Source of the DNA: Rhizobium sullae
GTDB taxonomy: Bacteria; Pseudomonadota; Alphaproteobacteria; Rhizobiales; Rhizobiaceae
Reading direction: 5' to 3'
Assembly: GCF_900169785.1 (NCBI RefSeq)
Contig: NZ_FWER01000017.1
Coordinates: 59,048-106,951, forward strand
Length of the DNA: 47,904 bases
Shown here: piece after piece, positions 8,725-18,198 of the stretch
Numbering within the stretch: position 1 is the stretch's first letter
Layout of the letters: each line of letters opens with the position of its first letter
Position numbers and translations under genes: made by a program
The notes under the pieces: generated by a model
The model's input: only the letters and a program-made list of their open reading frames with translations
What the model was told of the DNA's origin: nothing
The model's database searches: none

Positions 8725-9672
8725 ATGAGGCGCTCCATGGGGAAGGCCGCCGGAAGACTTGCGCCGATCGCAGGTGCGTTCATCGCTGTCTTTCTTGCCA
8801 GCCACCCCGCCGGTTCACAGCCTGAGGGGAGTGCCGCGCCACCGCCATGTCTTTACTCTCTGCAGGCTTCTTCCGGCGGGCCGGCCCTTTGCGTCCGAAA
8901 GGACAGTTTCAGCACGGACATCTGCACGGCCATCGATCATTTCGCGCGCGCCAACCAACTTCCCCCTGATTATTTTGCGCGGCTCATCTGGAAGGAAAGC
9001 CATTTTCGCCCCGATGCACTCAGTCCGAAGGGTGCGGAGGGGATCGCGCAGTTCATGCCGGGCACCGCCAAACTGCGCGGTCTTAAAAACAGCTATGATG
9101 CGCTGAGCGCACTGCAGGCATCGGCGGCCTATCTCAATGAGTTGCGCAACCGCTTCGGCAATCTGGGGCTTGCGGCGGCAGCCTATAATGCCGGCGAAAA
9201 TGGTCTTTCGGCTTTTCTGGAAGCCGGTTCCCTGCCTTTCGAGACACGAAGCTATGTCACGGCGATAACAGCGCACACCGTCGAAGAGTGGAAAAACAGC
9301 CCACCCGACAAAGCAGCACTTGAACTCGATAAGGACAAGACCTTCCTGGAGGCTTGCATCGCTCTTGCCGAAAGCCGCCGTTTCAAGTCTGCTCCTTGGC
9401 AGCCCGAAGGCGAGTGGGCGCCTTGGGGCGCACAACTCGCCGCGCACTTCGACCCCGCAGCGGCACGCAGTCTTTTCCTGGAAGACGTTCGCAAGCTGCC
9501 GGTGCCCCTGAACGCCGAAAAGCCTCTCATTTTGCGCCAGCGCGACCGCAGCTTCGGTTACCGGCCGCGCTATGTCGCCCGCGTTGCGCGTCAAACGAGG
9601 GGCGAGGCAAATCAGGTCTGTGCGGCCGTGCGCAAAGCTGGCGGCGTATGCCTGGTCTTCAAGAACGACTGA
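8725..9672 (+). CDS. Lytic transglycosylase, SLT domain, exported
   Basis: 315 residues. An N-terminal hydrophobic signal (GAFIAVFLASHPAG) precedes a soluble-lytic-transglycosylase domain with the catalytic Glu in LIWKESHFRPDALS, then GAEGIAQFMPGTA and AAAAYNAGENG. The family cleaves peptidoglycan glycan strands between MurNAc and GlcNAc, giving 1,6-anhydroMurNAc ends. A TTG at 8710 is in frame, but the ATG at 8725 has GGAGAGG six bases upstream and is preferred. It is convergent with maiA, with nine bases between the ends. The C-terminal 120 residues are not recognised. Confidence 0.85.
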   Translation: MRRSMGKAAGRLAPIAGAFIAVFLASHPAGSQPEGSAAPPPCLYSLQASSGGPALCVRKDSFSTDICTAIDHFARANQLPPDYFARLIWKESHFRPDALSPKGAEGIAQFMPGTAKLRGLKNSYDALSALQASAAYLNELRNRFGNLGLAAAAYNAGENGLSAFLEAGSLPFETRSYVTAITAHTVEEWKNSPPDKAALELDKDKTFLEACIALAESRRFKSAPWQPEGEWAPWGAQLAAHFDPAAARSLFLEDVRKLPVPLNAEKPLILRQRDRSFGYRPRYVARVARQTRGEANQVCAAVRKAGGVCLVFKND

Positions 9673-9681
9673 TTAGCTTTC

Positions 9682-10341
9682 TTATCCGGCTGCGGAGCTC
9701 GATCGTGCCGCCCGATCGGGATGAGCCGCAGCAAAGGCCGGCAGCCGTTCGCATTTTTCCGCAATCGCCGTAGCGCGCGGATAGGCGGAAAGATCGACAC
9801 TCCACCGCCGGGCATTATAGATCTGCGGCACGAGGCAGAGCTCAGCCATGGTGGGCTGGTCTTTATGGCAGAATTCGCCGGTTTCCGGCCTGTCCAGCAT
9901 TAGCTCGAAAGCGTTAAGACCGTCCCGGATGAACCTGCCCATCCATGCCAGCCGGGCGGCGTCGGGATCGTCCGATTGCTGCATGATGTGGGAAACGACG
10001 CTCAGATTGCAGATGGGATGTATGTCCATTGCGATGGCGTAGGAAAGGGCCCTGACACGTTGGCGGCCCAGCGCGTCTGGGGGCAGAAGCCCCGTATTCG
10101 GCCGTGTTTCCGAAAGATATTCGATGATGGCGAGCGACTGGGTCAGTGTCTCGCCATCGATAAGGAGTACAGGCACCAGTCCCTGTGGATTTCGCGCGAG
10201 ATGAGCGGGCTGCCTGTGCTCCGTGGCCAGAAGATCGATGGCAACGGTCCGATAGGGGATCGCCAGCATGTTAAGCGCGATCCGGACACGGTAGCTTGCA
10301 GAAGAGCGCCAGTAGTCGAACAGAACCGTATCACTCACCAT
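9682..10341 (-). CDS. maiA: Maleylacetoacetate isomerase (zeta-class GST fold)
   Basis: 219-residue glutathione-S-transferase-fold protein with the zeta-class SSxxxR motif (YWRSSASYRVRIALN) near the N-terminus and VPVLLIDGETLTQSLAI for glutathione binding. It isomerises maleylacetoacetate to fumarylacetoacetate in tyrosine/homogentisate degradation. It sits directly after fahA. A GTG at 10353 would overlap the fahA stop, but the ATG at 10341 has GAGGG upstream and is preferred. Confidence 0.9.
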   Translation of the reverse strand: MVSDTVLFDYWRSSASYRVRIALNMLAIPYRTVAIDLLATEHRQPAHLARNPQGLVPVLLIDGETLTQSLAIIEYLSETRPNTGLLPPDALGRQRVRALSYAIAMDIHPICNLSVVSHIMQQSDDPDAARLAWMGRFIRDGLNAFELMLDRPETGEFCHKDQPTMAELCLVPQIYNARRWSVDLSAYPRATAIAEKCERLPAFAAAHPDRAARSSSAAG

Positions 10342-10349
10342 GTCGGCCC

Positions 10350-11366
10350 TCACTGCTTTTCGTATTTCGCAACGGTCTGCTCGATTGCTCCGAAGATCGA
10401 GTGCCCGTCCGCATCCTTCATCTCGATGCGGACAGTATCGCCGAACCTCATGAAGGGTGTTGCGGCAGCGCCGGTCTCGATCGTTTCGATCATCCGGATT
10501 TCGGCGATGCAGGAATAGCCGGCGCCGCCTTGGGAAATCGGCTTGCCAGGCCCGCCGTCCAGCTTGTTGGAGACCGTCCCCGAGCCGATGATGGTGCCGG
10601 CGGAAAGCGGGCGGGTCTTGGCGGCATGGACGATGAGCTCACCGAAATTAAACGTCATGTCGATGCCGGCATTGGCGCGCCCGAAGGGTTTGCCGTTAAG
10701 GTCGACAATGAGCGGCAGGTGCAGTTTGCCGCCGTCCCAGGCGTCGCCAAGCTCATCGGGCGTTACCGCAACCGGCGAGAATGTCGAGGAGGGCTTCGAC
10801 TGAAAGAAACCGAAGCCCTTTGCGAGTTCCGACGGGATCAGCCCACGCAGGGAAATATCGTTGACGAGCATTAAGAGCCGGATAGCGCTACGCGCTTCGT
10901 CGATCGCGGCGCCCATTGGCACGTCATCGACGATGACGGCGATCTCGGCCTCCATATCGATGCCATAGGATATGTCCGCCGCCAGGATGGGGTCGCGCGG
11001 CCCAAGAAAGCTGTCGGAACCGCCCTGATACATCAATGGCTCGGTCCAGAAGGTGGCTGGCATCTCGGCTTCGCGTGCCCTGCGGACCAGTTCGACGTGG
11101 TTGACGTAGGCCGAACCATCCGCCCATTGATAGGCGCGCGGCAGCGGCGATGCGGCGTCGTGCTCGTGAAACCGCATGGATGGCTGCGCGCCGGTTTCCA
11201 GACCCTCCGCAACGGCGGCAAGACGTGGTGCGATGTGAGCCCAGTCGTCGAGGGCAGCCTGCAGCGTCCGGGCGATATGGTGGACTTCGGAGCACCGGCT
11301 GAGGTCCTTGGAAACGACCACCAGGCGGCCGTCACGGGTGGCGTCTTTGAGCGTGGCGAGTTTCAT
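10350..11366 (-). CDS. fahA: Fumarylacetoacetase
   Basis: 338-residue fumarylacetoacetate hydrolase family protein of the compact bacterial type. Metal-binding acidic residues are visible in YGIDMEAEIAVIVDD (E-x-E) and the following Asp region, with GSGTVSNKLDGG further on. It hydrolyses fumarylacetoacetate to fumarate and acetoacetate, the last step of homogentisate degradation. It lies between hmgA (40 bp gap) and maiA in one operon. The N-terminal 90 residues are the non-catalytic FAH N-domain. Confidence 0.9.
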   Translation of the reverse strand: MKLATLKDATRDGRLVVVSKDLSRCSEVHHIARTLQAALDDWAHIAPRLAAVAEGLETGAQPSMRFHEHDAASPLPRAYQWADGSAYVNHVELVRRAREAEMPATFWTEPLMYQGGSDSFLGPRDPILAADISYGIDMEAEIAVIVDDVPMGAAIDEARSAIRLLMLVNDISLRGLIPSELAKGFGFFQSKPSSTFSPVAVTPDELGDAWDGGKLHLPLIVDLNGKPFGRANAGIDMTFNFGELIVHAAKTRPLSAGTIIGSGTVSNKLDGGPGKPISQGGAGYSCIAEIRMIETIETGAAATPFMRFGDTVRIEMKDADGHSIFGAIEQTVAKYEKQ

Positions 11367-11406
11367 GCTCTTTGAATTCCAATTCTTGAATGACGAGTGA
11401 ACTGTA

Positions 11407-12762
11407 TCACTTGATACCGGCTGTTCCGTCGAATTTGCGTTTTAGACCATCCCAGCATTCGAGGTAGTCGTCCTGCAGCGTCTCAAGCTCGGCTGCGTAC
11501 CGTGTCAGCTGCTGCGGATAGCGGGTCTCGAACATGAAGGCCATCGTATGGTCAAGCTTCACGGGTTTCAGCTCGACGTTGGACGCGTTTTCAAAGCCCG
11601 TCGAATCCGGCCCATGCGGCAGCATCATGTTGTGCAGGCTCATCCCGCCCGGGACGAAACCCTCCGCCTTGGCGTCGTACTGACCATGGATGAGCCCCAT
11701 GAACTCGCTCATGATGTTGCGGTGATACCAGGGCGGGCGGAATGTGTGTTCGGCCACCAGCCAGCGCGGCGGAAAGATGACAAAGTCGACATTGGCGGTC
11801 CCTTCTTCGCCCGAAGGCGCCGTCAGAACCGTGAAGATCGACGGATCCGGATGGTCGAAGAGGATTGCGCCGACCGGCGCGAAAGTCTGCAGGTCGTATT
11901 TGAACGGCGCATAGTTGCCGTGCCAGGCCACGACGTCGAGCGGCGAATGGCCGATCTCGGTCACATAGAACTTGCCGCACCATTTGACGTGCAGGCGGCA
12001 CGGCGTTTCCTTGTCTTCGTAGACGGCGACCGGAGTCTTGAAGTCGCGCGGATTGGCAAGGCAATTGGCGCCGATCGGCCCGCGATCCGGCAACGTGAAC
12101 TTGGCGCCGTAGTTCTCGCAGATATAGCCACGCCATTCGGATCCGTCGCCGAGACGGGATACCTTGAACATCATGCCGCGCGGAATGAGGCAAATCTCCA
12201 AGGGCTCGACATCGATGATGCCCATTTCGGTGAAGACGCGGATGGCGCCGAGCTGCGGAACGACCAGCAGTTCCCCGTCTGCATTGAAGAAATAATCATC
12301 GATCATGTCGGCGTTGAAGACATAGGCATGGGCCGCCATGCCGGTCTGGGTCATGACATCGCCGGCCGCCGTCATCGTGCGGATGCCGGCGAGGAAGTTG
12401 AGCTCTTCCGCAGGCGCCGGGATCGGGCTCCAGCGCAGCTGGCCGAGCGGCAACGTATGATCGTCGAGACACGGCGACGATTTCCAGAGGGGATAACTGG
12501 CATTGGAAAAGCGGCCCGTGTGGCGCACGCTCGGGCGAATGCGGTAGAGCCAGGAGCGTTCGTTGGTGCCGCGCGGTGCGGTAAAGGGCGAGCCTGACAG
12601 TTGTTCGGCATAAAGCCCGTAATTGCATTTCTGCGGGCTGTTCTGGCCCTGCGGCAGAGCGCCGGGCAAGGACTCCGTCTCGAAATCATTGCCAAAGCCC
12701 GGCATGTATTGCGGGTTATTTACGACCGCATCGGCAGCCGTGCTCCTCGTCTTCTCCAGCAT
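11407..12762 (-). CDS. hmgA: Homogentisate 1,2-dioxygenase
   Basis: 451-residue iron(II) dioxygenase that opens the homogentisate ring to maleylacetoacetate. The iron ligands are in FRPPWYHRNIMSEFMGLIHG (His and Glu) and MMLPHGPD (His); the N-terminus reads YMPGFGNDFETESLPGALP as in the family. The frame extends to 12783, but the ATG at 12762 has AGAGGAGGTG at ideal spacing. First gene of hmgA-fahA-maiA and divergent from a MarR regulator. Confidence 0.95.
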   Translation of the reverse strand: MLEKTRSTAADAVVNNPQYMPGFGNDFETESLPGALPQGQNSPQKCNYGLYAEQLSGSPFTAPRGTNERSWLYRIRPSVRHTGRFSNASYPLWKSSPCLDDHTLPLGQLRWSPIPAPAEELNFLAGIRTMTAAGDVMTQTGMAAHAYVFNADMIDDYFFNADGELLVVPQLGAIRVFTEMGIIDVEPLEICLIPRGMMFKVSRLGDGSEWRGYICENYGAKFTLPDRGPIGANCLANPRDFKTPVAVYEDKETPCRLHVKWCGKFYVTEIGHSPLDVVAWHGNYAPFKYDLQTFAPVGAILFDHPDPSIFTVLTAPSGEEGTANVDFVIFPPRWLVAEHTFRPPWYHRNIMSEFMGLIHGQYDAKAEGFVPGGMSLHNMMLPHGPDSTGFENASNVELKPVKLDHTMAFMFETRYPQQLTRYAAELETLQDDYLECWDGLKRKFDGTAGIK

Positions 12763-12787
12763 GCCTTGCACCTCCTCTTTCAATATG

Positions 12788-12816
12788 GTTACAAACGTAA
12801 CTGTCTATTTTGTAAC
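12788..12816. promoter_or_regulatory. Candidate MarR operator in the hmgA/marR gap
   Basis: GTTAC-aaac-GTAAC is an exact inverted repeat (12788-12801), followed 10 bp later by another GTAAC (12812-12816). It lies 26 bases upstream of the hmgA ATG and 14 bases upstream of the marR ATG, where a MarR-type dimer could block both promoters. Confidence 0.5.
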
Positions 12817-12829
12817 TATCAAGGAAGCC

Positions 12830-13279
12830 ATGGATACCGGCCAATTCGATCTCGAGCAGTTCCTGCCCTTTCGCCTAAACCGCGCCGCGGAATTCATCGC
12901 GTTGCGCTTTGCGGCGGCCTATAAGGCCAAATATGGCCTGACGCGGCCGGAATGGCGCACGCTCGCAGCACTCGGCAGCTCCGGGCGCATGACGGCGAAG
13001 GAGGTGGGCGTTCATTCGACCATGCACAAGACCAAAGTCAGTCGCGCGGTTTTCTCGCTTGAGAAACGCCGCTGGCTAAAGCGGGCGCAGCATGAGGATG
13101 ACCGCCGTGTCGAACATCTGGAACTGACGGCTGCGGGGCGAAATACCTATCGCGAACTGACCATGCTTGCCTGCAGCTATTCGGCGGAAGTGGCGTCGCT
13201 TCTCGGACAAGACGGCCTGCAGGCGCTTTCCTCCGGCCTCACCGCCGTTGAGGCCGCCATGGTGACACCGCGTCATTAG
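12830..13279 (+). CDS. MarR-family regulator, probable repressor of homogentisate genes
   Basis: 149-residue winged-helix MarR protein (RPEWRTLAALGSSGRMTAKE, then STMHKTKVSRAVFSLEKR, the recognition helix and wing). A much longer open frame runs upstream to 12623 but is the shadow of hmgA; the ATG at 12830 has AAGGAAG just before it. Divergence from hmgA and the GTTAC/GTAAC repeats in the gap suggest it represses hmgA-fahA-maiA and itself until homogentisate or a related acid binds, by analogy with known bacterial HmgR-type regulation. Confidence 0.85.
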   Translation: MDTGQFDLEQFLPFRLNRAAEFIALRFAAAYKAKYGLTRPEWRTLAALGSSGRMTAKEVGVHSTMHKTKVSRAVFSLEKRRWLKRAQHEDDRRVEHLELTAAGRNTYRELTMLACSYSAEVASLLGQDGLQALSSGLTAVEAAMVTPRH

Positions 13280-13724
13280 CTCATCTTATCCGTGACGGGT
13301 CGATCTCGGTGGCGTGGATGAGGACGAGCGCTGATGGAAAAAAGAGCCGCTATCCTTGGCGTCCATCTTCTCGATCATGCGCGTGTCACCAAAGGTTAAT
13401 CCGCCTCGCATAGCCCCGCGCGGCCCGCCTCGCGGCGATACTGAAAACAGCTATTTGAATGAGAAGTGACTGATAATTTTCTGCGAAAGCTTTGCAGCGA
13501 AAGATCGACGCCTTCTGCAACCTCCACCTCTCGCTGATCCAGACGGCCGGCGGTTAATGGAAGGACCGCCGGGCGATGATTGCGGTGTCGACGTCGGTCT
13601 GCTCGCGACGAATGCGCGACAAATAGATCCTGGCCTAGACGCGATTGCACCTTCGATCAGGGCGTCCCTCTCCCACCGGACGCCGACAATTTTTCGCCTC
13701 CCGAAGGCGGCGGCAGTGCTGCCA
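13280..13724. other. 445-bp gap without a recognisable gene
   Basis: Short frames on both strands (for example 13396-13650 minus and 13557-13814 plus) show no family motif and have no ribosome binding site. It may hold decayed sequence, but I cannot name it. Confidence 0.5.
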
Positions 13725-15071
13725 TCAGACGAGGCCCGGCAAGACGAAGACCGACCAGGCAACGATCGGCCCGATGATGGCGATCAGCGCGCTATAGACC
13801 AGCAACTGCCGTAGAACCTGTTCGCGCTTGTCGTCCGGGGCGTTGGCGACGACGAGGGCGCCATTGGTCGAGAACGGGCTGGTATCGACGATTGTTGTCG
13901 AGATCGCGATTGCCGCAACCACGCCGACGGCACTGATGTGGCCTTGCAGCAGGAACGGAACAGCCAGCGGGATGATGGCGCCAAGCAGCGCGGTCGAGGA
14001 GGCAAAGGCCGAGACAATGGCGCCTGTGAAGCAGAGTAACAGCGCGATCAGGAGCGGCATGCCGAGGCTCGATATGCCGTTGGCGACATAGTCGACGGTG
14101 CCCGCCTTCTCCATGACGCCGACATAGGTGATGATGCCGGCAATCAGAAGCACGGTCGACCAGCTTACCTTGTCGATTGCCGCCTTCTGGGTCTTCGGCG
14201 AAATGAGGGCGAGCGCGACAGCGACGGTGATCGCGACCAGACCTACATTGAACTTGAAGACCAGAGCGCCGATGCCGAGCGCCGTCAGGCCGATCAAGGT
14301 GAAGATCTTTTCCGGAGTCAGGCGCAAATTCTGAGCGGTGTCCGCCGCCGTGCCGTAGACGTGCTCCCTGATGGGCCTGGCCGGCGTGCCGCCGTGGCCC
14401 CGGATCGCCGCCGATACACCCTCGGGATGCAGTTCGGGCAGGGGACCGGTAGCAGCCGGTATCTGCTTCATCACGCGAGCGCCACCGAAGACGAAGAAGA
14501 CCAGCACGGCGATCGCCAGATTGAAGAAGAAGCTTGAGAGGAAAAGCGATGTCGGGGCAAAGGGCAGGCCGGCCTTGGCGACGATCTGATTGGTGATGCC
14601 GCCATAGACGCTGATCGGCGAGAAGCCGCCCGCCTGCGCGCCATGGATGACCATCAGCCCCATCATCGCAGGGCGGATCCGGTATTGCACGGCAAAGCTC
14701 AACGCGACCGGGGCGAGGATCGCCACCGCCGCCGGCCCGAGCGCACCGAATCCGGTGATGATCGCGGCAACGACGAACATCACCCAGGGAATCCAGACGA
14801 CATGACCGCGCACCAGCCGCACGGCGCATTCGACGAGCCAGTCGATGGTGCCGTTGATCTGCGCGATGGCGAAGAGGTAGGTGACGGCGACGAGCGTCAG
14901 GAATAGGTCGCTGGGGAAGCCCGCGAAAATGTCGCTGGCCTTCATGCCGATGATAAGCGATCCGAGCAGGAAGGTGCAGCCGAAGGCCAGGGCACCCATG
15001 TTGATCGGCTGGATGGTCGCGATGACGAACATGGCGATAAGCAGCAGTATGGATAGGATTTCGATGCTCAT
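13725..15071 (-). CDS. matC: Malonate carrier MatC
   Basis: 448-residue integral membrane protein with about 12 hydrophobic segments. The N-terminal region (IQPINMGALAFGCTFLLGS) and the sequence around TGFGALGPAAVAILAPVALS match the MatC dicarboxylate carrier of Rhizobium leguminosarum bv. trifolii as I recall it. It imports malonate for MatB. Third gene of matA-matB-matC; GGAGGGAGGGG precedes the ATG. The gap to matB is 96 bp and contains a tiny open frame described separately. Confidence 0.92.
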   Translation of the reverse strand: MSIEILSILLLIAMFVIATIQPINMGALAFGCTFLLGSLIIGMKASDIFAGFPSDLFLTLVAVTYLFAIAQINGTIDWLVECAVRLVRGHVVWIPWVMFVVAAIITGFGALGPAAVAILAPVALSFAVQYRIRPAMMGLMVIHGAQAGGFSPISVYGGITNQIVAKAGLPFAPTSLFLSSFFFNLAIAVLVFFVFGGARVMKQIPAATGPLPELHPEGVSAAIRGHGGTPARPIREHVYGTAADTAQNLRLTPEKIFTLIGLTALGIGALVFKFNVGLVAITVAVALALISPKTQKAAIDKVSWSTVLLIAGIITYVGVMEKAGTVDYVANGISSLGMPLLIALLLCFTGAIVSAFASSTALLGAIIPLAVPFLLQGHISAVGVVAAIAISTTIVDTSPFSTNGALVVANAPDDKREQVLRQLLVYSALIAIIGPIVAWSVFVLPGLV

Positions 15072-15106
15072 GATTCCCCTCCCTCCGACGCCTCCAGCGC
15101 CGGTAG

Positions 15107-15130
15107 CTAATGTTCTTCAAGATTGGACAT
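15107..15130 (-). other. Eight-codon open frame with strong RBS between matB and matC
   Basis: On the minus strand GGGAGGAAGG is followed about nine bases later by ATG and the frame MSNLEEH, then TAG. It ends 35 bases before the matC start. The Shine-Dalgarno match is as good as that of matC itself. It could be a translated leader that sets matC translation, a decayed gene start, or chance. Confidence 0.25.
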
Positions 15131-15167
15131 ATCCGTGCGCCTTCCTCCCAGAGGGCGCGCGGTTGGC

Positions 15168-16682
15168 TCACGTCGTGATGTAAAGATCGGCGTATTGCTG
15201 CCGCAGGACATTCTTCTGGACCTTGCCCATGGTGTTGCGCGGCAAGTCCTCGGCGAAGATGATGCGCTTCGGCTGCTTATAGCGCGCGAGCCGGTCCTGG
15301 AGCGCGCCAAGGATCGCCTTTTCATCGAGCGCCGTGTCGGGCTTGCAAACGACGATGGCGGTAACGCCTTCGCCGAAATCGGGATGCGGAACCCCGATGA
15401 CCGCGCTCTCAGAGACACCCTCGAGTTGGTCGATCTCGCCCTCGACCTCTTTCGGATAGATGTTGTATCCGCCGGAGATCACGAGGTCCTTGCTGCGCCC
15501 GACGATGTGGAGGTAACCGTCCTCGTCGATCTTGCCGAGGTCGCCGCTGATGAAGAAGCCGTCGGCCGTGAATTCCGCGGCGGTCTTTTCCGGCATGCGC
15601 CAATAGCCTTTGAAGACGTTCGGTCCCTTGATCTCGATCATGCCGGTTTCCTCGGGCGCAAGCTCGGCGCCGGTCGCGGGATCGGTGATGCGCAGCGTCA
15701 CGCCGGGGAGGGGCAGGCCGACCGTTCCGGCGATCCGCTCCCCGTCATAGGGATTGGACGTGTTCATGTTGGTTTCGGTCATGCCGTAGCGCTCAAGGAT
15801 TGCATGCCCGGTACGGTTCTTGAACTCGATATGCGTCTCGGCGAGCAGCGGCGCCGAACCGGAAATGAAGAGGCGCATGTTCGCGACAGCCTGCCGGTCG
15901 AAGCGGGGGCTCTGCAGCAGGCGCACGTAAAAGGTCGGCACGCCCATCAGGAGCGTCGCCTGCGTCATCAGCGACATGACCCCGTCCGGGTCGAATTTCG
16001 GCAGCAGGAACATCGAGGCGCCGGCAAGCAGCGTGACGTTCGTAGCGACGAACAGCCCATGCGTGTGGAAGAAAGGCAAGGCATGGATTAGCCGATCATC
16101 GGCGGTGACGTGCCAGCAGTCGCGCAAGGTTACGGCATTCGAGAGCAGGTTGCCGTGCGTGAGCATCGCTCCCTTGGAGCGCCCGGTCGTTCCCGAGGTA
16201 TATAGGATCGCTGCCAGGTCGTCGGCGGTGCGCGAGGCATCGACGAAGTCGGCCTGTTCGTCTCCTGCGAGATCGAGAAGCGAGCCCGTACCATCGGCGT
16301 TAAGCGTTTCGACGATCGCGCCGTGCGGCTTTGCGATCCTCTCGACGCTCTCGCGGCCGGCCGACGGGACTATGACCAGCCTAGGTTCGGCGTCGCCGAT
16401 GAAATAGTCGAGCTCGGCGAGCGTATAGGCGGTATTCAGCGGCAGGTAGACGGCGCCCGAGCGAAGGCAGGCAAGGTAGAGGATCAGTGCCTCGGCACTT
16501 TTTTCGACCTGCACGGCCACTCGGTCGCCGGGGCGAATGCCGAGCGTATCGATCGCGCTCGCGATGCGGCTCGAAAGGTCCAATGCGTCATCATAGGCCC
16601 ATATGTGACCACCATTCATCCGGATGAACGGCGCGTTGTCGCGGGCCGCCGCCCGTATGGCGTCGAAAAGATGGTTGCTCAT
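15168..16682 (-). CDS. matB: Malonyl-CoA synthetase MatB
   Basis: 504-residue acyl-adenylate-forming enzyme that makes malonyl-CoA from malonate, CoA and ATP. Motifs: the P-loop-like ILYTSGTTGRSKGAMLTHGN, the GYWRMPEK region, DGFFISGDLG, and the C-terminal lysine in PRNTMGKVQKN that is needed for adenylation in this family. Long stretches agree with the R. leguminosarum MatB sequence as I remember it. The ATG at 16682 with GGAGGAGG upstream is preferred to one at 16697. It lies 25 bp after matA. Confidence 0.95.
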   Translation of the reverse strand: MSNHLFDAIRAAARDNAPFIRMNGGHIWAYDDALDLSSRIASAIDTLGIRPGDRVAVQVEKSAEALILYLACLRSGAVYLPLNTAYTLAELDYFIGDAEPRLVIVPSAGRESVERIAKPHGAIVETLNADGTGSLLDLAGDEQADFVDASRTADDLAAILYTSGTTGRSKGAMLTHGNLLSNAVTLRDCWHVTADDRLIHALPFFHTHGLFVATNVTLLAGASMFLLPKFDPDGVMSLMTQATLLMGVPTFYVRLLQSPRFDRQAVANMRLFISGSAPLLAETHIEFKNRTGHAILERYGMTETNMNTSNPYDGERIAGTVGLPLPGVTLRITDPATGAELAPEETGMIEIKGPNVFKGYWRMPEKTAAEFTADGFFISGDLGKIDEDGYLHIVGRSKDLVISGGYNIYPKEVEGEIDQLEGVSESAVIGVPHPDFGEGVTAIVVCKPDTALDEKAILGALQDRLARYKQPKRIIFAEDLPRNTMGKVQKNVLRQQYADLYITT

Positions 16683-16707
16683 TCTTGCCTCCTCCAATCC
16701 TTCTCGT

Positions 16708-18102
16708 TTACGACCTGCGCACCCGGCCGCGAAACCCGGCGACGTTAGCTGTCGCGCCGGCTTCGCCGTTCCGGTTCATCAGGTTCTTGACAGGCGGCGA
16801 TGCAACAACCTCCCCGCGCTGCGCCAACGCCTCGTGATTGGTCACGATGTCCTCGAGCTTGTAGAGGTAGTTGACCATCAGGCCGTGTGCCTGCTGCATG
16901 GCCTTGGCCGAGCGATCGCCGAGAAAATTCAGTCTTTCCAGCCGGGCGCCGTTGCCGAGATGGAAGCGGGCGACTGGATCGACCGGGCGGCCGTCGGCGG
17001 TCCGTGCGATCAGGAAATAATGCGCCGCGAGCCGCAGCAGGACGCGCTCTACCTCGGCCGCCCTGTTTTCGTCGTCGGCCCACGCCGGGTCATCCAGCAG
17101 CGTCAGCGCCTTGCGATCCGCATCCGACAGCAGCGGGTCGCTCGCCGAAGCACGCGCCTTGGCGAGCCAGCGCGCAAAGCCCGGAACGGGCGACAGCGTA
17201 ACGAAATTTTTGAGGCCCGGCAGATCCCTGTGCAGGTCGTCCACGACCTGCTTGATTAGGAAATTGCCGAACGAGATTCCGCGCAGGCCGTCCTGGCAGT
17301 TGGAGATCGAATAGAAGACGGCCGTCGTTGCCTCGTCGGCGGCAATTTGCACCCTGCCTTCGTTGAGCACGTCGGCGATGGAGTTCGGCACGGATCGCGC
17401 GAGCGCCACCTCGACGAACACAAGCGGCTCGTCGGCCAGCCGAGGATGGAAAAAGGCAAAGCATCGGCGATCAGCCGGCGCAAGACGACGACGCAGTTCA
17501 TCCCAGCCGGCGATCTCGTGCACGGCCTCGTATTTGATGATCTTTTCCAGGATGTGCGCCGGCGTCGACCAGTCGATCGGGCGCAAAGTCAAGAAACCGC
17601 GGTTGAACCAGGAGCCGAACAGATGCGTAAAGTCGGCGTCAAGCGCTTGAAACCCAGTCGTTTGCTCTTTCGAGGCAAGAAGCTGCTGACGTATCCGGAC
17701 GAGCTTTGCCGTACCGCTCGGCGCGTGATTCAATCGGCGCAGCAGCTCCTGCCGCCGCGGTTCTGCCGCCTGGTGGAGAGCAATGATTGAAGTTGAGCTC
17801 TTGTCGGTGCGGTAGTTTTCAACCGCCCGGTCGAGCTTCGCCGTGTCGGGTCCGAATTTGTCGGAGAGCACGTGAAAGAAGTGCTGCACCCTTTCTGCGT
17901 CGAGTGCGCTCCAGCGATCGAGTATCTCGGCGGCAATGGCCATGCCCGAAGCTTCGCCGCGGCTCGACAGCAGCATTTCGCAGAGGGTTTCGAGATCCGC
18001 CTCGGCGGCGACCTCAGAGACACGTGAGCTGGAAAATAAGAGCTTACGTCCGCGATCGGTGATGCTCTGCAGCATGTCCGTGAAAAAAGAGGTCTCAGGC
18101 AT
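16708..18102 (-). CDS. matA: Malonyl-CoA decarboxylase MatA
   Basis: 464-residue malonyl-CoA decarboxylase, releasing CO2 and acetyl-CoA. The N-terminal half is the helical oligomerisation domain; the C-terminal GNAT-like catalytic half has FVTLSPVPGFARWL, AHYFLI and PVARFHLGNGARLERLNFLGD, which hold the conserved Ser and His of the family. Upstream in-frame ATGs exist at 18192 and 18108, but GGGGGA is well spaced for the one at 18102. First gene of matABC, divergent from matR. Confidence 0.93.
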   Translation of the reverse strand: MPETSFFTDMLQSITDRGRKLLFSSSRVSEVAAEADLETLCEMLLSSRGEASGMAIAAEILDRWSALDAERVQHFFHVLSDKFGPDTAKLDRAVENYRTDKSSTSIIALHQAAEPRRQELLRRLNHAPSGTAKLVRIRQQLLASKEQTTGFQALDADFTHLFGSWFNRGFLTLRPIDWSTPAHILEKIIKYEAVHEIAGWDELRRRLAPADRRCFAFFHPRLADEPLVFVEVALARSVPNSIADVLNEGRVQIAADEATTAVFYSISNCQDGLRGISFGNFLIKQVVDDLHRDLPGLKNFVTLSPVPGFARWLAKARASASDPLLSDADRKALTLLDDPAWADDENRAAEVERVLLRLAAHYFLIARTADGRPVDPVARFHLGNGARLERLNFLGDRSAKAMQQAHGLMVNYLYKLEDIVTNHEALAQRGEVVASPPVKNLMNRNGEAGATANVAGFRGRVRRS

Positions 18103-18198
18103 GCCCATTCTCCCCCTTCTCAAATCGACTGGTTGCGGCGAGTGCGGCTGCTTCCCATCGCATGGTTTCACCGGTAGTATGTAATCTGCCACAACACG

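Noticed and set aside
11548..12597. 349-codon plus-strand frame
   Set aside because: Antisense shadow of hmgA caused by high GC; Arg/Asp/Val-rich composition without motif.
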